Shown: piece after piece, positions 46,278 to 56,736 of the stretch
Layout: each line of letters begins with the position of its first letter
Position numbering within the stretch: the first letter of the stretch is position 1
Assembly (NCBI GenBank): GCA_024427265.1
Contig: JAKSVP010000001.1
Coordinates: 45,907 to 109,906 of the forward strand
From: Mycoplasmoidaceae bacterium
GTDB taxonomy: Bacteria; Bacillota_I; Bacilli_A; Mycoplasmatales; Mycoplasmoidaceae
DNA length: 64,000 nt
Reading direction: 5' to 3'
The notes under the pieces: model-generated
Seen by the model: the letters and a program-made list of their open reading frames with translations, nothing else
The model's database searches: none
What the model was told of the DNA's origin: nothing
Translations under genes and position numbers: made by a program

Positions 46278-46979
46278 ATGGCAGACGAAATTAAAAAAGA
46301 AGAACCAAAATCATTTAAAGCTGAATCAACTATCAAGAAAATTAAAGAACCAGACTTCAGCAAAGAAGTAACTATTGATAGATTAGTTGCTGATAAGCAA
46401 GCTGTTGATTTTCATTTTAACAGAATGAAAAAAGAATTTGGTGACAAGATGTCAGATGCTGACATTCAAAAGAGAATTCACAATATGGTTGTAAGAGACA
46501 ACATCTTTAATGCAGCAATGCACATCATTGTTCCATGTTATGAAATCAAGATTGATCCAAAGGATTTACAAAATGTTATTGATTCATTCATTAAAGGTGA
46601 TCCAAGATTAGGTAAAGCTCCTTATGAATATGTTAAAACTATGGCAACTAGATTAATGGAAAAAGAAATGCTATTTGCTGTTTTAGCTAAAGAATGAAAG
46701 ATTGAAGTAGATGATAAAGAACTAAGAGATTCTTTGGACAACTACTACAAGGAAACAAACCATCCAATTAGAGAAATTTTAAATGATCCTAAGAGAATGG
46801 AAGCAATTAGAAGAACTATTCTTGAACAAAAAATTGCTAATGCTATTTGCTCTAAACTAAAATTCAAAATGGATAATGAAGCAATCTTAAAGAATGCTGA
46901 AGCAAGTAGAAAAGCAATGGAAGAAGCTCTTGCAAAAGCTAAAGCCAACACAAAGGTTTCAGATGAAACAAAAAAATAG
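46278..46979 (+). CDS. Trigger-factor C-domain-like protein
   Basis: A 233-residue soluble helical protein. RLMEKEMLFAVLAKEWKIEVDDKELRDSLDNYY, DPKRMEAIRRTILEQKIANAICSKLKF resembles the SurA-like C-terminal chaperone domain of trigger factor. The N-terminal ribosome-binding domain and the FKBP domain are missing. It could be a stripped-down chaperone or a paralogue beside a full tig gene outside the window. AAGGAG precedes the ATG 12 bases after the DivIVA-like gene. A terminator overlaps its stop. Confidence 0.55.
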
Positions 46980-46999
46980 GGATAATCCCTATTTTTTAT
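46971..46999. terminator. Bidirectional terminator between metK operon and rubrerythrin
   Basis: AAAAAATAGGGAT and ATCCCTATTTTTT pair around a very short loop; both convergent genes end in it. Confidence 0.82.
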
Positions 47000-47580
47000 T
47001 TATTGCATTTGCAAGTGCAACCATCTAATGAGTATGAGCATTTGCAATTTGCTTTTTGGTATGCTTGTGGATGTTTACATACTGAGCAAACTTTAGGAGC
47101 TTGAGTTGAGTAAACAATCTTTCCACAGTTCATACATATTCAAGCAATCTTTTTAGGCTTCTTAAATGCTTTACCAGAAGTAATTAATTTAAGCAAAGCT
47201 AAATATCTTTTTTCATGTTCTTCTTCAACTGATGCAACACCTTCAAATAGAGCAGCTATTTCAGCAAAACCTTCTTTTTTAGCTTCTCTTGCCATTCTCT
47301 TGTACATGTTTGAGTGTTCAAAATGTTCACCTGCTGCTGCATCTTTTAAATTAACTTTAGTAGATGAAACAGAACCGCCATTGATTAATTTGTATCAAAG
47401 TTTAGCATGTTCTTTTTCATTTAATGCAGTTTCAGTAAAGAAATCAGCAATTTGAACATAGCCATCTTTTTTAGCTTGGCTAGCAAAATAATCATATTTA
47501 TTTCTTGCTTGACTTTCACCAGCAAAAGCTTCCATTAAATTTTTTAATGTTTTTGTTCCTTTTAAACTTTTTTGTTTCAT
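46996..47580 (-). CDS. rbr: Rubrerythrin with Cys-rich tail
   Basis: Rubrerythrin is a di-iron peroxidase that protects anaerobes from hydrogen peroxide. The 194-residue protein has the ferritin-like di-iron ligands in AFAGESQARNKY, ETALNEKEHAKL and SVEEEHEKRY, and a C-terminal rubredoxin domain with WICMNCGKIVY and KVCSVCKHP. After this domain come about 17 more residues with five cysteines (ANCKCSYSLDGCTCKC), not usual for the family. AAGAGGT lies before the ATG. It diverges from trmL across a palindromic promoter and fits the anaerobic enzymes in this window. Confidence 0.93.
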
Positions 47581-47592
47581 TTTAAATACCTC

Positions 47593-47616
47593 TTAAAAGT
47601 ATTATAATACTTTTAA
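47593..47616. promoter_or_regulatory. 24-bp perfect palindrome, shared rbr/trmL promoter
   Basis: The palindrome is two 12-base halves, TTAAAAGTATTA and TAATACTTTTAA. It contains a TATAAT on each strand (47603-47608 plus; complement of 47601-47606 minus). One bound protein or one melted region could affect both genes. The core resembles AT-rich PerR/Fur-type sites, but no match to a consensus is complete. Confidence 0.55.
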
Positions 47617-47622
47617 CATTTT

Positions 47623-48135
47623 ATGAAATTACATATCGTCCTTTTTGAACCAGAAATACCACAAAACACAGGAAATATTGCAAGAACCTGCGTTGGTTTT
47701 GATGCAATTTTGCATTTAATTAGACCATATGGTTTTGTTTTAAGTGATAAGAATTTAAAACGATCTGGTTGTGACTATTGAAAACATTTGAAAATGTATG
47801 AACACGATTGTTATGAAGATTTCATTAAAACTTTAAAGAAAGATGATGAGATTTATTACATAACTCGTTATGGCAAACATCATTTATCAGACATTAAAAA
47901 ACCAAAAAACAAAGGTGACATTTATTTGATGTTTGGTAAAGAATCAACAGGAATTACAAAAAATATTTTAGTTAAAAACAAAGATTACACAATCAGAATT
48001 CCAAGCTCAAAAAACGTTAGAAGTTTGAACTTAAGTAACTGTGTTGCAATCTGTGCTTACAAGATAATTGAACTAGATAATTTTTCCAATATGGAAAAAT
48101 TAGAACCACATAAAATAGATTACTTAGATAAATAA
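47623..48135 (+). CDS. trmL: tRNA (cytidine/uridine-34 2'-O)-methyltransferase TrmL
   Basis: A 170-residue SPOUT methyltransferase that modifies the wobble base of tRNA-Leu isoacceptors (CAA and TAA anticodons in known members, both present in this window). Conserved segments: [17 protein letters not shown] at the start, then [30 protein letters not shown], forming the knotted SAM site. Length is standard. The -10 box ends 14 bases before the ATG, so the leader is only a few bases. Confidence 0.93.
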
Positions 48136-48164
48136 TATAATATAATTAATCAAGTATTTTTACT

Positions 48165-49901
48165 ATGAATGCAATTGATACTAACACTGGTAAAACTATA
48201 CGAAATAGAAACGTTTTTAAACGTATAGGTGCTATTTTAGCTAGAGGTGGCAAGAGAGCATTAAGAGTAATTGTTGGTAAGACGTTACCACAACGTTTAT
48301 TTAGACTTTATATCGTAATTATTGTTACTGGAGCATTACTTTTATGTGCTCCATTTTGTTTAAATAAAATTGAAATCAATGGTCAATTAGTTCAATTGAA
48401 TGGTTTTGAAAATGTTGGTGGTTACAACTTCGTTCAAGCTTTATTTATTGCTTGTTCGGGCTTTAGTGATACCGGATTAACACCAGTTAATATTTATGAA
48501 TATTTAAACCCAGGTGGTCAAGTAGTTCTAATGATCTTGATTGAAGTTGGTGGTATTGGTGTTGTTGCTTTGTTCTACTATGTTTGAAACTTCTTTAAGA
48601 AAAAAGAAGACAAGATTGACGTAGGTCAATTGTATATCATGCAAGCTGAACGTGGTGGAAGTAAACTATCTGAATCTTTCCAAGTCATTAAAGTTGCATT
48701 ACTTTTCATCCTTTCAACACAAATTGTATTCATGTTCTTATTTGCAATTTGTTTCTGTTTCATTCCTGCATATGAACAACAATTCTTACAAGGTCTTGAT
48801 CCCACGCTAACACAAACAGCTTATTTCCAAGGTATTTCATTCAATACAGACAAGATGTTGCCAATGTATCACAACTTTGGTAATTCGCTTTGAGTTGGTC
48901 TATTTACAACTGTTTCTGCAATGAACAACGCTGGTTTTGATAACATTTCATCAACATCAATGGCTCCATTCAGAAACGATTTAGGTATTATCTTCCAAAC
49001 TCTAATCGTTCTTGAATTGATTATTGGTGGTCTTGGACACTTTGTATGATTCGATGTAATCGAAAAGATTAAATGTAAAGCAACTGGTAAGATATATAAA
49101 ATGACACTTTATACAAAAGTTGCCATTAGTGTTTATGCTATTGTTGCTGCCTTTGGTCTAATGGGAACATTCCTATCAGAATTCTTTGATCCTAGAGTAT
49201 TGTCTACTGCTTCGGTGGGATCAGTTGGTGGTAAATCGATTGAGTTACGTGATTTAACAATTATTGGTAACAGAAACCAATTTGGTGAATTTGGCAACAA
49301 TCCAATGCTTAACAAATGCTTTGCAATTATCTTCCAAACATTTAACAGTCGTTCATTAGGTATGGAAACTGTTAAGACTAATGTCTTTAGTGAAGGAACT
49401 AAATGAGTTCTTGTTGCATTAATGTTTATTGGTGCTTCACCATGTTCAACTGCTGGTGGTATTAGAACAACAACACTAGCTGTTATCTTTGTAACTATTT
49501 GATGTAAGCTATGTGGTAGAAAGAACGTATTCTTCTTTAGAAGAAGAATTAATCCAGATACTGTAACTCAAGCATTCATGATTTTCGTTATCTCATTCTT
49601 GCTAATGTTGTTGGGTGCAATTGTTTTATGAACCGCAACACCTGTGCCGCCAGAGTTTGCAGATAATCCTAAAGTATGATTCTCATTCTCTGAATATATG
49701 GTTGAATGTGCATCTGCTTTCGGTACTGTTGGTTTGTCTGCTGGTATTACAGCTGCAACTAAATGATGAGGATTGTTATATCTAGTTCTATTAATGTTCG
49801 TAGGTCAATTAGGTGTTATTAACACATTATTGTCTTGAACTAGATTCCACCCTCACTTTAACGATATTGAATATCCATACGAAGATATTAAGATTGGATA
49901 G
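48165..49901 (+). CDS. TrkH/KtrB-type potassium uptake permease
   Basis: A 578-residue K+ translocation subunit of the Trk/Ktr/HKT family. The four pore loops with their selectivity-filter glycines are visible: CSGFSDTGLTPVN, SAMNNAGFDNIS, QTFNSRSLGMETV and SAFGTVGLSAG. STAGGIRTTT in the intramembrane gate region is also present. Known systems need a cytosolic NAD/ATP-binding partner (KtrA or TrkA); none is adjacent. About 40 basic residues precede the first helix. TATAAT at 48141 lies near the start. glpK begins three bases after the stop. Confidence 0.9.
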
Positions 49902-49904
49902 TCA

Positions 49905-51371
49905 ATGAAACGCTATATTTTAACAATTGATGAAGGGACGACATCATTACGTGCTGTTCTTTTTGATGTTAAAAAACAAAAGATCAAAAGATTTGAACGT
50001 TCATTTACTAAACTAATTGAACCTAGACCAACTTGAGTAGAACAAGATGCAAATGAGATTTGAACCAAAACACAAGCTTGTTTAACAAAGTTAACGTCTG
50101 GAATAAATCCAAGCGACATTTATGGTTTAGGTATTACAAACCAAAGAGAAACAATTATTGCATGAGATAAACAAACTGGTAGAGCACTAACCAATGCAAT
50201 TATTTGAAAATGTAGAAGAACTGCCAAATATTGTCAATCACTTAAAAAATCTAAAATGGCAAGCGTTATTCAAAAGAAAACAGGCTTGTTAGTTAATTCT
50301 TATTTCTCTGCAACAAAGATTAAATGATTACTAGAAAATGTTCCAGCTGTTAAAAAAGCTTTAAAAGAAAAGCGTTTATGTGTTGGAACAGTTGAAAGCT
50401 ATTTAGTTTATAGATTAACTAATTGTAAAGTGTTTGTAACTGATGTTACAAATGCATCTAGAACTATGTTGTTCAATATTCATACATTAAAATGAGATGA
50501 ACAACTATTAAAGTTCTTTAAGATACCAAAAAACATTTTACCAACACCAGTTGATAACGATAAGATTGTTGGTTATACAAACATATTAGGAGAACCAATT
50601 AAGATCGCTGGATTAATTGGAGACCAACAATCTTCTCTACTAGGACAAGGATGTTTCCATAAAGGTGATGTCAAGAACACATATGGAACAGGATGTTTCA
50701 TGTTAGCTAACATTGGTTCTAAACCAATTACATCTAAACACAACCTATTAACAACTGTAGCAAATAGACTAAATCATAAAACATCTTATGCTTTAGAAGG
50801 TAGTGTTTTCAATGGTGGTTCTATTATTAATGAAATGATTAAACAAGGAATAGCTAAAGATCATAGAAGATTTACACGTTTAGCAATGAAATGTAAACAC
50901 ACTGATGTTTATTTAATTCCTGCATTCAATGGTTTAGGTGCTCCATATTGAATTATGGATGCTTCAGCTAAATTCATTAATCGTAACAAGAATACACAAC
51001 CTAAAGAAATTGCAAGAGCATGTTGAGAAGCAATTGCTTTTAGAAACTATGATGTATTTGAAGCAATAACAAAAGATATTGATTTAAAAACTAGTCATTT
51101 ATGTATTGATGGTGGCTTAAGCAAGAATCGTTATCTAATGAAGTTACAAAGTAATTTATTCCAATTACCTATATCCATCATTAATCTTGAATCAACATGT
51201 ATGGGATCAGTAATTTGCACAGGCTTAGCAACAAAAGCATTTAAATCTTTAGATGATATTAAATTTAAAGCAAAGAAAACATATAAACCAACTAAACAAT
51301 TTAAAACTGTTCAGCCATTAATCTTAGGTTGAAAGAAAGTAATTGATAATTACATTAAAGGATTGAAATAA
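49905..51371 (+). CDS. glpK: Glycerol kinase
   Basis: GlpK phosphorylates glycerol to glycerol-3-phosphate. The 488-residue protein has the FGGY-family opening ILTIDEGTTSLRAVLFD, TWVEQDANEIW, TNQRETIIAWDKQTGR, IGDQQSSLLGQGC, KNTYGTGCFML and the C-terminal IDGGLSKNRYLM and GLGAPYW. All sugar-kinase motifs are in order. It overlaps the downstream hydrolase by one base (TAATG), a functional pairing since that enzyme probably frees glycerol from monoglycerides. Confidence 0.95.
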
Positions 51372-52270
51372 TGCAAGAAAAATTTATTAACAGTTTTGAT
51401 GATAAGAGAATCTATTGCTATTTATGAGACGATGTAGCTAGACCTATTGGAATAGTACAAATCTTCCATGGAATGGCTGAACATGCTAAAAGATATGATG
51501 ACTTTGCCAAAGCATTGAATAAGGCTGGTTTTATAGTGTTTGCTGATGACCACCGCGGTCATGGCAAAACTCCAGAAGGTGGAAAGAAATTAGGAACATA
51601 TGAAGGAAAAGATATTTTCTATGACACAGTTAAAGATGAAATCTTTTTCACTAAGATGTTAAAAGAAAAATATCATTTACCTTTATATGTATTAGGACAC
51701 AGCTATGGTTCTTTCTTAGCACAAGAATACATTACTAAATGTGATTTGTATGATAAAGTCATTATTTGTGGTTCTGCATTAATGAAAGGAAGATTGGATG
51801 TAACATTTGGATTAATGTTAGCTTGATTTCTAAATTTAGCTGCTAATAAAAAAGAAGCTAAATTAATTGAAAAGATCAATTATTCAAATTACAACAAATT
51901 AGTAAAAAAAGGCAGCTGACTTAATACTGATGATGAAGAAGTTAAAAAGTATTATGCAGATGAATATAATGGTAAACCATTAAGCAATCGTTTCTATTTC
52001 AATATGTTTAATGGTTTTAGACATATGTACAAAAAATCAGCAATTAAAAATATTCCAAAAGATAAACCAATCTTTTTAATTGCTGGAGAAAATGATCCGG
52101 TTGGTTCAATGTCTAAATCAGTTAAAGCGCTTTATGAATTCTATAGAAAGAACGGAATGAAAAGTGTGAAAATGAAAATCTATCCTGATGCAAGACATGA
52201 AATTCTTAATGAACCAAGAATTAAACAACAAGTTTATCAAGACATTATTGAATTTATAAAAAATAAATAG
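51371..52270 (+). CDS. Alpha/beta hydrolase, monoacylglycerol lipase/lysophospholipase-like
   Basis: A 299-residue serine hydrolase. Signature elements: oxyanion region QIFHGMAEHAKRYDDFA, DHRGHGKT, nucleophile elbow GHSYGS, acid IAGENDPVG and catalytic His in YPDARHEI. The HGMAEH...RY..FA opening is typical of monoacylglycerol lipases and PldB-like lysophospholipases. No signal peptide is seen, so it is probably cytosolic or surface-loosely bound. Its start overlaps the glpK stop, suggesting supply of glycerol from host lipid. Confidence 0.87.
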
Positions 52271-52288
52271 GGTTGCCCCTATTTTTTT
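52265..52288 (+). terminator. Intrinsic terminator of the trkH-glpK-lipase unit
   Basis: AAATAGGG and CCCTATTT pair around TTGC, followed by T's; it includes the lipase stop. Confidence 0.85.
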
Positions 52289-52290
52289 AA

Positions 52291-52369
52291 TGGCGTTCAC
52301 GGGCCGAGTTGAACGGTCAACCTGTAACTTAGGAGGTTACTGCTCTATCCAAAATTGAGCTACGTGAAC
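52291..52369 (-). tRNA. tRNA-Arg (CCT)
   Basis: Acceptor GTTCACG pairs with CGTGAAC; anticodon stem GTAAC/GTTAC encloses CTCCTAA, anticodon CCT; CCA is encoded. The T-stem has one A-C mismatch and the D-loop is slightly long. Confidence 0.9.
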
Positions 52370-52383
52370 ATAACTTTATATAG

Positions 52384-52409
52384 TTTATTATATTTTTTAA
52401 TATAATAAA
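52384..52409. promoter_or_regulatory. Palindrome between tRNA-Arg and the ABC exporter
   Basis: Eleven-base perfect arms TTTATTATATT and AATATAATAAA around TTTT, with TATAAT on each strand: a bidirectional promoter region. AAGGAAA precedes the exporter ATG. Confidence 0.5.
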
Positions 52410-52432
52410 TTATCAAATTAAGGAAATAAATA

Positions 52433-54202
52433 ATGTTTAAGTTATTTAAATTATCTAATAGAAAAACAAAGGTTCTATCAGTATTAGCCTTAATTTTTGT
52501 TGCGTTACAAGGTGTGTTTGAAGGTTTTCAAACAACAATGTTAGCAAGAGTAATTCAAATTATTACAGCTTCTCAAACTGCTGAAGAAGCTGGACCGCAT
52601 TTCTGATTAGCAACCGGAATGTTATTGGTAAATGCTACTTTATCATTAGTGTTTGGTGCTTTGGGTTCATGAATTGGAACTAAGGCTTCATTATTGTCTG
52701 CTGAGACGGTTAGACATAATATGTTCTATAAAACAGCAACCTTATCATTTGGTGATATTGATCAAGTAACAACATCAAGTATTATTACTAGAATTACCAA
52801 CGACGTGCAAAAGTTCCAAATTGCTTTGCAATTAGCTTTAGCACTATTTATTAGAGCTCCTATTATGTTCTTCTATGGAATCATTACAAGTTTCGTAAGA
52901 TTCTGAATGTTTGGATTAATGTTCTTAGGAATCATGGCTTTAATTGTTATTGGCTTTGTTGTTGTAGCAAAAACAGTTATTCCTGCCTTTGAACGTGTTC
53001 AATATGAAATTGATAACTCTAACGTAGTTGTACGTGAAAACGTTTTAGGTATGAGAGTTATTAAATCATTCTGCTTGGAAGAAAAACAAGCTGAAAGATT
53101 TGATGTATACAACAAGAGATTAAGAAAACAAAACACTAAAGCTTGAGTTGGTTTTGCAATTGTATTCCCATTAATTAACTCAATTATGAACGTTGCTGGT
53201 GCTTCAATCTTTATGATTGCTGGTGCAACAGCATTAAATAAGAGTTGAAAAACAATATCACAAGTTGGACAAATTTATGAAATCTTCAACTTATTAATGG
53301 TAACACTTGCTTCCGTTATTATTTCAGGAATGGTTATTATTAACTGCGTAAGAGCACAACCATCAGCTAAACGTGTACAAAAACTATTAGATCTTGAACC
53401 AAGCATTAAAAATAGTCCTAATGCTAAGAAATTAGACAAGAAGAACTTAGACATTGAATTCAAAAATGTTAATTTTAAATATTTTGAAAATGCAAACAAA
53501 TATGTTTTACAAGATATTAATTTAAAAATTAAACAAGGTGAAATGGTTGGTATTGTTGGACCAACAGGTTCAGGCAAAACATCTTTAATTAACCTTATTT
53601 CTCGTTTATATGACATTCCAAAAAATACAAAAGGTTCATTAAAAATTGGTGGAATCCCAATTAAAGAAATTGATTTAAATAGTTTACAAGACAACGTTGG
53701 CGTTGTTATTCAAGAACGTATTTTGTTCTCTGGAACTATTAAATACAATTTATTGTATGGTGATCAAAAAGCAACAGATGCAGATTTAATGGCAGCCGCA
53801 AAGATTGCTTGTGCTGACCACATTATTAATTCAAAGAAGGGTAAATTAAATGGAGTTGTTGAACAAAGAGGTAGAAACTTCTCTGGTGGCCAACAACAAC
53901 GTTTATGCATTACAAGAACATTAGTGAAGAAACCTAATATTCTTATTCTTGATGACTCTACATCTGCTCTTGATATGTTAACTGAAGCAAAACTTCAAGC
54001 TAACATTAGAAAAGAAATGAAGGGTATGACAACCATTATTGTTGCTCAACGTATTTCTTCGGTTAAGGATTGTGACCACATTGTCGTAATGGACAAAGGT
54101 AGAATAGTAGGTTATGGAGATCATAACTCATTAAGAAAGAGTAATGCTCTATACCGTTCTATTGTGGTATCACAAATGGGAAAGGAGGGTTTAACTAGAT
54201 AA
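52433..54202 (+). CDS. Heterodimeric ABC exporter, subunit with degenerate Walker B
   Basis: A 589-residue half-transporter: six-helix type I exporter domain (about 1-330), then the ATPase domain. Walker A is GPTGSGKTS, Q-loop VVIQERILFSG, signature FSGGQQQR, and Walker B ILILDDSTSALD, where the catalytic Glu is replaced by Asp. That substitution is typical of the non-hydrolysing site in heterodimeric exporters such as TM287/288. The partner gene begins two bases after the stop. It may export drugs, lipids or peptides; the substrate is unknown. Confidence 0.9.
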
Positions 54203-54204
54203 TT

Positions 54205-56100
54205 ATGCCAAGACTACAAAAATCTAAAAAACCTAAAATTTCCCGTAGGGACTTCAGTTCAAACTTACACCGAATGTTTAGCCTTTTTGCAGGACAACGT
54301 AAAGTATTAGTCTTTACAGTTGTTATGTCAATCGTTGAAGCTGTAATGATTACATTTACTACATTCTGTATCTGTGTTATTTATAGTAACTTCTTTACTA
54401 ACCCAGATCAACAAGCAAGTGAAACGTTCTTGTTTGAAAACTGACAACAATTCATCGCTATATGTGTAACGATGTTATCAGTTTATGTTGTATCACAAAT
54501 ATCTTTCCTTATCCATAGCGTATGGATGGCTAAAGTGTCGGAAAAGGTAATGTATGGTTTAAGACGGAGCACATTAAAGAAACTTCATTTACTACCAGTA
54601 AAATTCTTTGACGTTGTTCCTTCTGGTGAAATCATGACTAGAATGTCATCAGATATTGATAACATTTCACAACTAACGTCACAACACCTATCAAGTATTT
54701 GTTTCTATGGTGCGTTAATCTTAATGAACACAATAACAATGTTCTTAATTAACTGATACTTGGCAGCAGTTACAATGGTTGCTGTACCAATTATGATTGT
54801 TACAAACGTTATTATTGTTAAGAAAGTACAACCATCATTTATTAAGCAACAAAACTCTATTTCTAAATTAAATGGTTTTGCTGAAGAAAAGATTTCAGGA
54901 ACTAAAATAATTTCATTATTTAGAATGCAAGATAAGTGTGTTGAAGAGTTTGATGCAGTTAATAGAGAACTAACTAATAACTCATTATTTGCTCAAACAG
55001 CAAGTAATATGATGATGCCAATCAACCAATTTTTAACAAGAATAGCTATCTTCATTATTTGTGCTATGGGATTTGGTATTCTATTAGCATTTGGTTTTGA
55101 ATCTGAAACAGGCAAATGATTAATTAACCAATCTGCCTTTGACTTCTGAATTGGTAATATCCACGTAGGTGGTTTTGACAAAGCTGCATTATTGATTGTC
55201 TTCACAAGCTTCTCAAGAAACTTTACTGAATCATTTAACAACTTAATTTCAAGCTTTAGCTTCATCTTCTACGCAGTAGCTGGTGCACAACGTGTCTTCC
55301 AAATCTTAGATGCTAAGGAAGAAATGGATGCTCCTGATGCTAAACCATTAAAAGAAATTAAAGGTAAGGTAGAAGCTAAGAACTTAAGCTTTGGTTATGA
55401 AGAAGGTAAACTAATCCTTAAGAAATTGAACTTTGTTGCTCAACCAGGACAAACAGTTGCTATTGTTGGTCCAACAGGAGCAGGAAAGACAACAATTACT
55501 AACTTAGTAACTAAGTTCTATGATCCAAATAGTGGTAAATTATTATTTGATGATGTACCAGTAGAAAAGATCTCTAGAAAGTATCTAAGACAAAATATTG
55601 CTGTTATCTTACAAGATTCATTCTTATTTGCTGAATCTGTTAAAGACAACTTAAGATATGGTCGTTTAGATGCTACAGATAAAGAAATCGTTCAAGCAGC
55701 TAAAGATGCACACTTACACGACTTCATTATGCAATTACCACATGGATACAACACAATTCTTCGTGATAATGGTTCCGACCTATCTGCAGGTCAAAGACAA
55801 TTGTTAACAATTGCTAGAGCATTCCTAGCTAAACCAAAGATTGTTATTCTTGATGAAGCAACAAGTTCAATTGATACAAAGACAGAATTATTAATTGGCG
55901 CAGCTATGGATAAACTAATGAAAGATAAGACTTGCTTTGTTGTTGCTCACAGATTATCAACAATTGCAAACGCTGACCAAATTCTAGTTCTAGATAAAGG
56001 TAGAATCGTAGAACGTGGAACTCACAAATCATTATTAAAACAACGTGGTTTCTACTATAAACTATACGATGCCCAATTTAAAAAGGGTCAACAATTATAA
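54205..56100 (+). CDS. Heterodimeric ABC exporter, catalytic subunit
   Basis: A 631-residue half-transporter with six helices (region about 25-370) and an ATPase domain carrying Walker A GPTGAGKTT, Q-loop VILQDSFLFAE, signature LSAGQRQL (a variant of LSGGQ) and Walker B IVILDEATSSID with the catalytic Glu intact. With the upstream subunit it would make one consensus and one degenerate ATP site. A long acidic or polar stretch between helices 5 and 6 (about 290-330) is larger than in the partner. A terminator follows the stop. Confidence 0.92.
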
Positions 56101-56124
56101 AAGTAGGGTATTACCCTATTTTTT
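56101..56124 (+). terminator. Intrinsic terminator after the ABC exporter
   Basis: TAGGGT and ACCCTA pair around ATT, then TTTTTT. Confidence 0.8.
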
Positions 56125-56143
56125 ATTTATATATAATGGAAGT

Positions 56144-56159
56144 AAGGAGGTAACTCCTT
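56144..56159 (+). promoter_or_regulatory. Hairpin sequestering the ntdP Shine-Dalgarno
   Basis: AAGGAG pairs with CTCCTT around GTAA, five bases before the ATG at 56164. The only strong ribosome site of the gene is thus within the stem. Confidence 0.5.
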
Positions 56160-56163
56160 TAAA

Positions 56164-56736
56164 ATGAAACTTAACCACAAACTTGCGGTACATGCGTACA
56201 AATTTGATGGTTCTCTATATCGGACATTTGAATTTCCAAGAGTAGTCTTTGAAAATGAAAAATATTTGATCCTAGATTTACAAAATTGTCGCATTATCAG
56301 TCAAGCAAAAAATAAGAAATTCTATCATTCTTACTCAAAAAAGGATTCTTTATGAGTAATCTTTAAAGATGAGTGATACAATTTATTTATTAACATTAAC
56401 GAAAAGAATAAAATAATTTATTATTTTAATGTTGCTTCTCCGTATATTTTTGAAGAAGACGCCATTAAATATATTGATCTAGATTTAGACGTTAGAGTAG
56501 TCGATGTTAATAGTCAAATTGAAGTAATTAAAGTCCTAGACGAAAAAGAGTTTGAAGCTCATGCTAATTTAATGCTTTATCCAAAGAAACTAATTCAAAA
56601 AGCATTAGAAGTTAAAGATGATATTATTGCTAAACTTCAAACTAAATTATTTCAAAATGTGTTTAATTCAGATTTATTTAAACAATTAGAGAAAATCATT
56701 AATAAACCAATAAGAAAGAATTATCATGGAAAATAA
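56164..56736 (+). CDS. DUF402 / nucleoside di-triphosphate phosphatase-like protein
   Basis: A 190-residue protein resembling Ntdp (YgaC-type DUF402). It shares the HAYKFDGSLYRTFEF opening, the middle part WVIFKDEWYNLFINI with an adjacent YYFNVASPYIFEEDAIKYIDLDLDVRVVD stretch, and EFEAHANLMLYPKKL. Characterised relatives hydrolyse nucleoside di- and triphosphates with divalent metal; the acidic residues of the EEDAIKYIDLDLD strand are intact. TGA codons are Trp at conserved positions. It overlaps the next gene by 11 bases. Confidence 0.85.

Noticed and set aside
52291..52369. tRNA-Arg (CCT) as a pseudo-tRNA because of a T-stem mismatch
   Set aside because: Acceptor, anticodon stem, D-arm and encoded CCA are intact; one A-C mismatch is tolerated in Mollicute tRNAs.
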